The notes under the pieces are model-generated. The model was not told the DNA's origin and ran no database searches. It saw only the letters and a program-made list of their open reading frames with translations. The position numbers were made by a program, and so were the translations under genes. Source: Clostridia bacterium (GTDB lineage: Bacteria; Bacillota; Clostridia; Christensenellales; Aristaeellaceae). From it: DNA of 32,479 nucleotides. Position 1 is the first letter of the stretch. Each line of letters opens with the position of its first letter. Below, piece by piece: positions 24,657 through 30,107 of the stretch. The DNA lies in contig JAFSCW010000077.1 of assembly GCA_017436605.1 (NCBI GenBank), forward strand, positions 1 to 32,479. The letters run 5' to 3'.

Positions 24657-25901
24657 ATGTCTAAGATTAGTGTAAAATTCATTTTGTTTGTTTTGCTTAT
24701 GTTTTGCTCTGTTGCGATGGCTGATCAGAAAACGGAATATGTGTTTAATGAGTTTCGTGTTTCTGTCTCTGATGAGTATATGACCTATCCAAAGAAATCT
24801 GTGCTTGAAATCAATGGAAGTAACGCGATAGTTGCAGAACAGAATATGTATCTAGATTACTTTGATGTAGATGAGATGTATTATCTAGATGCTGTTCACT
24901 ATGAAACAGGAGACGAAATAAGTATCTGCCTTCAGGCGTTCGATAGTGGCGTTGATTTTCGGATGTTCCATGACTACAGTGACAGATACATGCAAGTTGT
25001 TGCAGATGAATTCTTAGAAGCATTCAAAGCTAATGGACAAGCATTTTCCTCTGCCTATGGGTATTATCATCCTCAAACGATGTATATCGCGTTTGAAGGA
25101 CGTCCCTATTACAATCAGGGTCATACAATAATGTATTATACTGTAGCGAAGATTAATAATACATTTTACAATGTAACGATTACAGGAGTAAGCGCAAATG
25201 GCACGATTACTCCAACCTTTCTTAACGATATCCAGGATGTTGTGGGAAGCGTTAAACTGACAGGTTACGCTGATTTCGAAGTGGAAAATACCAGTAAGAA
25301 GGTGGATAGATTCTTATCAGATTTTAGGGTGTTGGATGGTATTAGCTTTGGAAAAGCGTTTGATGAGGTTATTGAAATTGAAACTGAATTGGGAAATGAT
25401 AAAGGGAAAATCTATAGTTTCCCAGCCTGGATGAGGGCGATGACGTCATCTGACATGTCGGCAAAATCCGTAGATTATAATAATATCACGATCCTTGGAA
25501 TTGATTATTCAAGTAAGTCATATCAGTTTGATGAGAACGACATCTTCTACTCTGTATTCTATGAGTTAAGAGGTGGATATGATGAAGAAGGTTTTCCTCT
25601 GAATCTCGATGGACAAACTGAAATTCAGAATTTCTTGCCTGCATATCATCAAATTGAATTGTTGCTGAGAGATCAATATGGAAATCCTCATTATCAAATG
25701 AGCAAAGGGACAAAGTGCGATATTAAAGGATATGGAATGAATTCTTTAGAAGATTGGAGGGACTATGATACTTTTAAAGAGCTTTGTGATTATAGTGAAT
25801 GGTTGATAGATGATTCTCAGGGAAAGGTGAAAATTGAACACATACTGTTTTCTACTGAGAATTTCTATAGACATAATGTTACAATGGAGATTGTTAGATA
25901 A
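24657..25901 (+). CDS. Secreted protein of unknown function (element cargo)
   Basis: This 414-residue protein has an N-terminal signal peptide (KISVKFILFVLLMFCSVAMA, cleavage after about residue 22) and no further membrane segment. It would be exported and is acidic, rich in Tyr, Phe and Asp. Two parts are visible. Residues 25-215 include EISICLQAFDSGVDF and a FYNVTITGVSANGTITPTFL segment that resembles the end of domains which assess surface protein expression in Firmicutes, but I cannot name it. Residues 225-414 contain SFGKAFDEVIEIETELG and QIELLLRDQYGNPHYQMSKG. No known enzyme motif was seen. GAGGAGGG precedes the ATG. It is convergent with the TM2/SHOCT gene across a shared terminator. 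Confidence 0.75.
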   Translation: MSKISVKFILFVLLMFCSVAMADQKTEYVFNEFRVSVSDEYMTYPKKSVLEINGSNAIVAEQNMYLDYFDVDEMYYLDAVHYETGDEISICLQAFDSGVDFRMFHDYSDRYMQVVADEFLEAFKANGQAFSSAYGYYHPQTMYIAFEGRPYYNQGHTIMYYTVAKINNTFYNVTITGVSANGTITPTFLNDIQDVVGSVKLTGYADFEVENTSKKVDRFLSDFRVLDGISFGKAFDEVIEIETELGNDKGKIYSFPAWMRAMTSSDMSAKSVDYNNITILGIDYSSKSYQFDENDIFYSVFYELRGGYDEEGFPLNLDGQTEIQNFLPAYHQIELLLRDQYGNPHYQMSKGTKCDIKGYGMNSLEDWRDYDTFKELCDYSEWLIDDSQGKVKIEHILFSTENFYRHNVTMEIVR

Positions 25902-25916
25902 AAGGATACTTTGATT

Positions 25917-25963
25917 GATAAAAACAGCTCAAGAGCGAAGGAAATGCCCTTGAGCTGTTTTTG
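25917..25963. terminator. Bidirectional terminator between the two cargo genes
   Basis: Arms AAAACAGCTCAAG (25921-25933) and CTTGAGCTGTTTT (25949-25961) pair perfectly around a 15-base loop, with A-rich and T-rich outer flanks, so both converging transcripts can end here. Confidence 0.9.
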
Positions 25964-25992
25964 CATTTGATTTCGTAATTCTAGAAAAAAGA

Positions 25993-26733
25993 TTACAGAC
26001 GCGAAAGGACTTCTGCTTTTTTCTTGCAGAATTCTTCGTCAGTTAAGATGCCTTCTTTGTGTAAGGTGGAAAGCTCTCTTATCAGATTTATGTTTTTGGA
26101 AGATGTCTTATCATCAGGATCCTCAGAAGAAAGTGAATGATTGATCTCTTTGGGGTCAATAGCGCTCATATTATCATCTGCTGCTTCAAATGTAAAAGTA
26201 TCTTCTGGTTTGATATCGACAGATTCTTCAATGATAGGAATGCTTTCAGTAGGTGCTTCTGTGACGTAGTGATTGTCAAGAATAGGGGTAGCACAGTCAA
26301 TTGAGGCTTCGTGATCGTCATCTTCGACTTTATTGAATTCATCGTTGATTGTGGATGAGGAAGCAATGTATGGTACAAGACCGCCAAACAGGAGTAAGAA
26401 AATATCAAGTTTGCTCCAAAATCCTGTTATGAGAGAAAAATACATTATAATCCAGAAAAGGGAATCAGGTAGAGCGCCAATCATGAACATACTCAAAAAG
26501 CCCAATAATTGGATTATACCAGATGTTTTTCTGTTTAGATAAAAGCGATGAATTCCCAAACGCCCTAATAATACTGCAAGAACAATGGATCCTAGTTTAG
26601 ATTTGTTTTCCCAGTAATCGATATCTTTATTTCTTTTTGAAGAGATGATGATACTTGCAATAAGGCCAATGATTAAACATGCCAAATAAACCGCAATGCC
26701 ACCCATTTGGGTACCATTTGAAGTATAGCCCAT
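25993..26733 (-). CDS. TM2-domain membrane protein with C-terminal SHOCT motif
   Basis: This 246-residue protein has a first membrane segment at about 12-31 and a TM2-like region with the hallmark LGRLGIHRFYLNRKTSGIIQ around residues 55-74. Two or three further hydrophobic segments run to about 125. A long acidic linker (about 130-210) leads to a SHOCT-type helix pair at the end (LIRELSTLHKEGILTDEEF). TM2 and SHOCT modules are common but their biochemical role is unclear; SHOCT is thought to mediate oligomer formation. GAGGAGG lies eight bases before the ATG. It is a cargo gene of the element and convergent with the secreted protein gene. Confidence 0.88.
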   Translation of the reverse strand: MGYTSNGTQMGGIAVYLACLIIGLIASIIISSKRNKDIDYWENKSKLGSIVLAVLLGRLGIHRFYLNRKTSGIIQLLGFLSMFMIGALPDSLFWIIMYFSLITGFWSKLDIFLLLFGGLVPYIASSSTINDEFNKVEDDDHEASIDCATPILDNHYVTEAPTESIPIIEESVDIKPEDTFTFEAADDNMSAIDPKEINHSLSSEDPDDKTSSKNINLIRELSTLHKEGILTDEEFCKKKAEVLSRL

Positions 26734-26768
26734 GACAGTTTCCTCCTCAATATGAATAGTTATATGTA

Positions 26769-26797
26769 ATTATAAGGCACACATGAGACAAGGTCAA
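26769..26797 (-). promoter_or_regulatory. Promoter of the TM2/SHOCT gene
   Basis: On the minus strand TTGACC (26797-26792) and TATAAT (26774-26769) are separated by 17 bases, about 36 bases before the start. Confidence 0.75.
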
Positions 26798-26856
26798 GAA
26801 AACAAAAAGATAAAAGAAGTAGGTAAGATTTCTACCATACTTGTTGATAGCTGTAG

Positions 26857-26941
26857 AAAGTTGTTCGAAGTTGTAGGATCATCAATAGAAGTTGTAGATT
26901 GAAGATGTTCTTGGTTGTGTAAAAGTTAGTCGAAGTTATTG
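26857..26941 (+). repeat. Repeated AAGTT motifs upstream of the integrase gene
   Basis: Two 20-bp units, 26857-26876 and 26922-26941, agree at 16 of 20 positions (AAAGTT..tCGAAGTT.t.G). Each holds two AAGTT half-sites ten bases apart. A fifth AAGTT lies at 26889, 21 bases after the second, so GAAGTTGTAG occurs exactly twice, at 26867-26876 and 26888-26897. Helically phased repeats just upstream of an integrase gene suggest binding sites for the integrase or for a controlling protein. Confidence 0.6.
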
Positions 26942-27034
26942 ATTTGACAGGGAATCAAAAGCAAAAGCGTGAAACATAGTGGATAGAACTTTGATAATTG
27001 CATTTTACTTCCTTCAGCTTGTAGAAGGAGAACT

Positions 27035-28150
27035 ATGTCTAAAAGATTAAGAGAAAGAGTGCAAACTGGTGTTGATGAGCAGCAGAAACCTATCTATAAA
27101 TGGGCGATAGGCTACAACGTAGCAGAACTTCAACTGGATATTGCGAGGATTCTGATTGAGGCTGGTATGTTGGAAGGCGTTATGCCTCAACAACAAGAGG
27201 CAAGCAAAATCCCAACAATCAGAGAGTTCATTGAGAAGGAATACAAGCCTGCCTTCATTGATAATCTTGAATTGACAACGCAGGAAAACTACAACTCATA
27301 CATTAAACTCAACATCTTGCCCTTCATGGGCGACATGAGATTAGATGAGGTTAATGTGGCAACCATTCAAAGGTTTTATGATTGGATGGCGAACGCTGCA
27401 TCTCACGGCAGGAAGAAGAATCTGAACAGGAATACCATCGCCAGAGTCAGCGGCTTGCTGAGCAGAATCTTCAGAGTTGCTCTTGAAATGGGCCTGATTT
27501 CGGAATCTCCGATGAAGAAGACGCTCCTTCGGATCAATGCGGAAGAAGGGGGTCATCATACTGCCCTGCCAGATGAAGAGGTCTTGAGGATCAAGAGGGA
27601 GATCCCTTCTCTTGCTGTGAAAGATCAAAGACTTTTCATGGGACTTCTGGTTTATACAGGAATGCGTCCTGAAGAAGTAATGGGTCTTAGGTGGGAAGAT
27701 GTTTATTTGAGCAAGCAATACGCAGAGATTAAGAGGGCAGTGACTTATCCCAAGAAGAATCAGCCTGTGATCAAGGGAACAAAGACAAAAAAGTCTGTAA
27801 GAACTGTGATTCTCCCCAAAGCGCTTGTGGAGATCTTGAAACCTTGCAGACAATTGAGTGGCTTTGTTTGTGGTGGAGAACAGCCTTGGACATGGACTGT
27901 GCTGGATAACATCAAGCAAAGAGCTTATAGTGAGCTGAAAATCAAGGGCTTCAGCAATTACGACTTTCGCTCAACCTTTGGCACTCAACTGAAAGAAAGT
28001 GGATTATCCTCCGCGATTGTGGCTGATCTCATGGGTCATGCTGATACGAGAATGGTTGAAACAGTCTATGCCAGGACAAGGCATGAAGGAGTCATGAAAC
28101 AGCTTGAGGCTGTAGAGGCCATAAACGCTGGTATAACAATGGGTTTGTGA
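27035..28150 (+). CDS. int: Tyrosine recombinase/integrase
   Basis: This 371-residue integrase has an N-terminal arm-binding-like region (1-55), a SAM-like core-binding domain (about 60-160: TIREFIEKEYKPAFIDN, LTTQENYNSYI) and the catalytic domain (about 175-371). Catalytic residues seen are Arg211 (TGMRPEEVMGLRW), Lys at about 251-253 (KGTKTKKSVRTV), Arg312 (NYDFRSTFG), His335 (LMGHAD) and the nucleophile Tyr345 (ETVYARTR). Position 309, usually His in the H-x-x-R box, is Tyr. The gene points to the tRNA-Val end of the element. AGAAGGAG precedes the ATG. It most likely drives integration and excision between the end repeats; activity is not proven by sequence alone. Confidence 0.93.
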   Translation: MSKRLRERVQTGVDEQQKPIYKWAIGYNVAELQLDIARILIEAGMLEGVMPQQQEASKIPTIREFIEKEYKPAFIDNLELTTQENYNSYIKLNILPFMGDMRLDEVNVATIQRFYDWMANAASHGRKKNLNRNTIARVSGLLSRIFRVALEMGLISESPMKKTLLRINAEEGGHHTALPDEEVLRIKREIPSLAVKDQRLFMGLLVYTGMRPEEVMGLRWEDVYLSKQYAEIKRAVTYPKKNQPVIKGTKTKKSVRTVILPKALVEILKPCRQLSGFVCGGEQPWTWTVLDNIKQRAYSELKIKGFSNYDFRSTFGTQLKESGLSSAIVADLMGHADTRMVETVYARTRHEGVMKQLEAVEAINAGITMGL

Positions 28151-28244
28151 CAACTTTTGTGACAGTTTTGAAACTCAAAAAACCTATATGCCACAAGGGC
28201 TAAACGAGTGTTATTCGAACTGCTTTGTGACAGTTTTTGTGACA
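28144..28244 (+). repeat. Four TTTGTGACA repeats after the integrase gene
   Basis: TTTGTGACA occurs at 28144-28152, 28156-28164, 28224-28232 and 28236-28244, as two pairs with 12-base periodicity and 80 bases between pairs. The first copy overlaps the integrase stop codon. Position between the integrase and the right end repeat fits arm-type integrase sites. Confidence 0.65.
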
Positions 28245-28373
28245 AAACGCTGGATTTTGATGTTTGAGGGGCTTTTTAGCAAAAGAAAGAGATGATAGCT
28301 ACATAAACAAAAAATGCCTTCATTCCCACTTGCTAAGAGAATAAAGACGCTTCAAAAACCCAACAATATAAAG

Positions 28374-28399
28374 AAAAACCGCTTCCTTATCGGAAGCGG
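28374..28399 (-). terminator. Minus-strand terminator in the right end of the element
   Basis: Arms CCGCTTCC (28379-28386) and GGAAGCGG (28392-28399), followed on the minus strand by a T-run. It lies 33 bases beyond the displaced tRNA 3' end, the usual place for a tRNA gene terminator. Confidence 0.75.
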
Positions 28400-28431
28400 C
28401 ATCCAGTGTGGCGACTAACTCACACTTAGCT

Positions 28432-28448
28432 TGGTGGGGTCTATAGGG
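28432..28448 (-). repeat. Displaced copy of the tRNA-Val 3' end (17 bp)
   Basis: TGGTGGGGTCTATAGGG is identical to 28611-28627, which encodes the CCA tail, discriminator, acceptor 3' strand and the T-stem end of tRNA-Val, in the same orientation. A duplicated tRNA 3' end is a typical scar of integration by a tyrosine recombinase. Confidence 0.75.
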
Positions 28449-28540
28449 TCTCTTTCTCCTCGCTCGACGCTCGTCGGTCAGGCGGCTCTGACAGCCCACT
28501 GGGCTGTCATTCACTACCGCCCATTCTCGCCCTATAGACC
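28438..28540. repeat. 103-bp structured inverted-repeat element
   Basis: Perfect 11-bp ends, GGTCTATAGGG (28438-28448) and CCCTATAGACC (28530-28540), enclose two internal hairpins. One is CGACG/CGTCG (28465-28469 with 28472-28476). The other is TGACAGCCC/GGGCTGTCA (28489-28497 with 28501-28509), further enclosed by GGCGG/CCGCC (28481-28485, 28517-28521). It would fold as a branched structure on either strand and looks like a miniature or REP-like repeat. The outer ends coincide with tRNA-Val sequence. Confidence 0.6.
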
Positions 28541-28610
28541 TCCGAAGAAGCACAAAAAAACGACCGGAACTTTCCGATCGTTTCGTGTCGGCTGACAAGA
28601 CCGACTGTAC
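28524..28610 (+). repeat. Right end repeat (putative attR), abutting tRNA-Val
   Basis: This 87-bp segment is the second copy of 23426-23511, with the 38-bp identical core at 28531-28568. It ends exactly at the base before the tRNA CCA. Changes to the left copy include a T-to-C and an A-to-G change that keep the GTCGG/CCGAC hairpin paired. Confidence 0.8.
28554..28589 (-). terminator. Terminator of the tRNA-Val gene
   Basis: Read on the minus strand, an AACGATCGGAA/TTCCGGTCGTT stem (11 pairs, one wobble) is followed by seven T. It lies about 21 bases after the tRNA 3' end and belongs to the right end repeat. Confidence 0.85.
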
Positions 28611-28687
28611 TGGTGGGGTCTATAGGGCTCGAACCTACGACCTCCACGATGTCAACGTGGCGCTCTGACCAGCTGAGCTAAGACCCC
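28611..28687 (-). tRNA. tRNA-Val (anticodon GAC), CCA encoded
   Basis: The 77-base minus-strand sequence folds as a full cloverleaf. The acceptor is GGGGTCT with AGACCCC, and the D-stem is GCTC with GAGC. The anticodon stem CCACG/CGTGG has loop TTGACAT, so the anticodon is GAC. The T-arm is GTAGG-TTCGAGC-CCTAT with a terminal G-T pair. The discriminator is A and CCA is encoded. It reads GUC valine codons, and GUU by wobble. The gene has its own promoter and terminator. Its 3' end is the landmark beside which the integrative element sits. Confidence 0.97.
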
Positions 28688-28700
28688 AAGCACGAAACAT

Positions 28701-28729
28701 AGTATACATCAGCATATAGGGAATGTCAA
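28701..28729 (-). promoter_or_regulatory. Promoter of tRNA-Val
   Basis: On the minus strand a perfect TTGACA (28729-28724) and TATACT (28706-28701) are separated by 17 bases, 13 bases before the tRNA 5' end. Confidence 0.85.
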
Positions 28730-28785
28730 CCCCTTTTTTCACTTTTTTTCAAAAAGTTTTACTTGATGTGTGCATGGGCTCAATC

Positions 28786-28814
28786 TTGCAATCATAAAGT
28801 GTTTCGGGTATAAT
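28786..28814 (+). promoter_or_regulatory. Promoter of the HPr-like gene
   Basis: TTGCAA (28786-28791) and TATAAT (28809-28814) are separated by 17 bases, 36 bases before the start codon. It diverges from the tRNA promoter. Confidence 0.75.
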
Positions 28815-28850
28815 AGCGATACAGGCATAGAAAGGAAAGTGATCTGCTGT

Positions 28851-29102
28851 ATGAAGTCTGTGAATATCCGTCTCACGATGATGACCGATCACGTCAAGAA
28901 CTTCGTGAGCCTTGTAAATCGCTATCCGTACGATATGGATCTGCGTTCCGGCCGCTATGTGGTGGACGCCAAATCCATTCTCGGTATTTTCTCGATTGAT
29001 CTCTCCCGCCCGATCCGCATGGATATTTACAGCGATCACTGCGAAGATCTGCTCAAGGAGCTGGAAGGCTATATCGTGGAGGATCCTGACGCGAAGGCGT
29101 GA
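28851..29102 (+). CDS. HPr-like domain protein lacking the usual active-site context
   Basis: This 83-residue protein has the length and pattern of HPr, the small phosphocarrier of the sugar phosphotransferase system. The region AKSILGIFSIDLSRPIRMDI matches the HPr segment around the regulatory Ser46 (KSIMGLMSL). The N-terminal active-site motif G-L-H-A-R-P is replaced by TDHVKNF. A His is present, but the Arg and Pro around it are not, so phosphocarrier activity is doubtful. It may instead be a regulatory HPr relative, in the manner of Crh. AAAGGAAAG lies 11 bases before ATG 28851; an upstream frame start at 28770 would overlap the promoter. The next gene follows after 23 bases. Confidence 0.75.
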   Translation: MKSVNIRLTMMTDHVKNFVSLVNRYPYDMDLRSGRYVVDAKSILGIFSIDLSRPIRMDIYSDHCEDLLKELEGYIVEDPDAKA

Positions 29103-29125
29103 GTGTCATAGGAGGAGGTTCGCCC

Positions 29126-29674
29126 GTGTTTGACGTGCATGCTACGGAAGAGGAAGACAAGCTCGTGCTTTTATGCGCGCTTGACAGACTTGGCGGCTGT
29201 ACGGAGGAGCAGCTTCTTCGCTTTGTTGTGGAAACGGGGCTGCAGAGCCAGTTTCAGTTTTATATCGCATTGGCGGGCCTGAAGGAGTCTGCGCTGGTGC
29301 GCGAGACGCATCATATCGAGGGCAGGCTGCTGATCCTTACGCCCGAGGGCCGGCAGAGCATGGACATGTTCGCAGGCCGTATCCGCGCATCGCTGCAGGA
29401 AAAGCTCGAAACATATGGCGCCGGCTGGAGACGGCGCGTGCGCGAGGAGCTCCAGATGCCGGCGGACTGGAAACAGGATGGAAATGGTTTTCTGGTTACG
29501 CTGCGCGCGCTGGAATTCGGCGAGGAGATCTTCTCCATGAAGCTGACCGCGGCGACGAAGGCGCAGGCCAAACGATTCTGCGAGCGCTGGCCGCAGAAGG
29601 CCGTGTATCTGTATCAGACGGTGATGGAGCAGCTGGGCGAGCTGCCCGATGAGCAGGAGAAGAACCAGCCGTGA
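29126..29674 (+). CDS. DUF4364-like protein, probable winged-helix regulator
   Basis: This 182-residue soluble protein resembles the clostridial DUF4364 family. The N-terminal half (EEDKLVLLCALDRLGGCTEEQLLRF, YIALAGLKESALVRE, LLILTPEGRQSMDMF) has the helix pattern of a winged-helix DNA-binding domain. The C-terminal half (about 110-165) is an alpha/beta domain ending with an acidic tail. The function is not established; transcription control is an inference. The start is taken as the GTG at 29126, seven bases after GGAGGAGG; a GTG at 29099 would overlap the previous gene. It is probably co-transcribed with the HPr-like gene. Confidence 0.75.
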   Translation: MFDVHATEEEDKLVLLCALDRLGGCTEEQLLRFVVETGLQSQFQFYIALAGLKESALVRETHHIEGRLLILTPEGRQSMDMFAGRIRASLQEKLETYGAGWRRRVREELQMPADWKQDGNGFLVTLRALEFGEEIFSMKLTAATKAQAKRFCERWPQKAVYLYQTVMEQLGELPDEQEKNQP

Positions 29675-29700
29675 CGGCGGATAAAATAAGGAAGATGAAG

Positions 29701-29726
29701 ACGAAGCGGGAAACTGCTTCGTTTTT
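29701..29726 (+). terminator. Rho-independent terminator after the DUF4364-like gene
   Basis: Arms ACGAAGC and GCTTCGT around an 8-base loop, followed by a T-run, 26 bases after the stop. Confidence 0.85.
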
Positions 29727-29764
29727 GCTTTGCGCAAAAACCGTTCCGAAGCACGGAAAAAAGA

Positions 29765-29805
29765 GAAAAGCGCTGTTCCGAGGGGAATCGGATACAGCGC
29801 TTTTC
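29765..29805. repeat. Strong intergenic hairpin
   Basis: Arms GAAAAGCGCTGT (29765-29776) and ACAGCGCTTTTC (29794-29805), with an inner TCCGA/TCGGA stem and one bulged T. A-rich sequence on its left could make it a minus-strand terminator, though no minus-strand gene ends here. Confidence 0.6.
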
Positions 29806-30048
29806 GTGTGGAAGGGAAATAAATGAGGAAGGGGAAAAAGGAAGATGTCTGCCTTCGCACGGAGGGGAAGATGGCGAAAGCAGTCAAAGGATGAATGGGG
29901 GTTCAACCTTTGTACGGATATTATACTGTCCAAATGTGACAGAAATATGTTGCGGGTGGGAAAGAATGAAGCAAAGTGATGACCGGTCAGTAAGGCTCGG
30001 GCGGAAAGAGCGCTTTGTCCGGGAAGGGAAGCTGTCTGCTTTTTTGGA

Positions 30049-30077
30049 TTGAGGCTTTTGTTTGGGTGTGCTATACT
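30049..30077 (+). promoter_or_regulatory. Promoter of the large membrane protein gene
   Basis: TTGAGG (30049-30054) and TATACT (30072-30077) are separated by 17 bases, 30 bases before the start. Confidence 0.6.
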
Positions 30078-30107
30078 GACAGATAGAAACCGGAAAGGGG
30101 GATGCGC

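Larger units (their letters stand above)
28151..28523. other. Gene-free right end of the element
   Basis: It contains the TTTGTGACA repeats, a minus-strand terminator, a displaced 17-bp tRNA 3' end and most of a structured inverted-repeat element. The minus-strand frame at 28320-28598 runs through these structures and is not regarded as a gene. Confidence 0.6.
23433..28568 (+). mobile_element. Putative 5.1-kb integrative element next to tRNA-Val
   Basis: The segment between two copies of an identical 38-bp core (23433-23470 and 28531-28568) is visibly less GC-rich than both flanks. It encodes a serine recombinase at its left, two cargo proteins in the middle and a tyrosine integrase near its right end pointing to the tRNA gene. 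Repeated short motifs flank the integrase. This is the usual plan of a small integrative element. No conjugation, replication or phage structural gene was found, so it would be a minimal or mobilised element. The exact crossover point within the core cannot be told. Removing it would place the tRNA-Val and its terminator next to the LRR operon promoter region. Confidence 0.72.
29675..30107. other. Intergenic region before the large membrane protein gene
   Basis: It holds the terminator at 29701-29726, the hairpin at 29765-29805 and the promoter at 30049-30077. No gene is supported between about 29810 and 30040. Confidence 0.55.

Noticed and set aside
26857..28244. CRISPR array
   Set aside because: The repeats near the integrase are short, few and irregularly spaced, without spacer-length regularity or cas genes.
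28320..28598. 92-residue minus-strand frame beside tRNA-Val
   Set aside because: It runs through two terminators, the displaced tRNA end and the structured repeat, and has no ribosome site. It is best seen as translation of repeat DNA.
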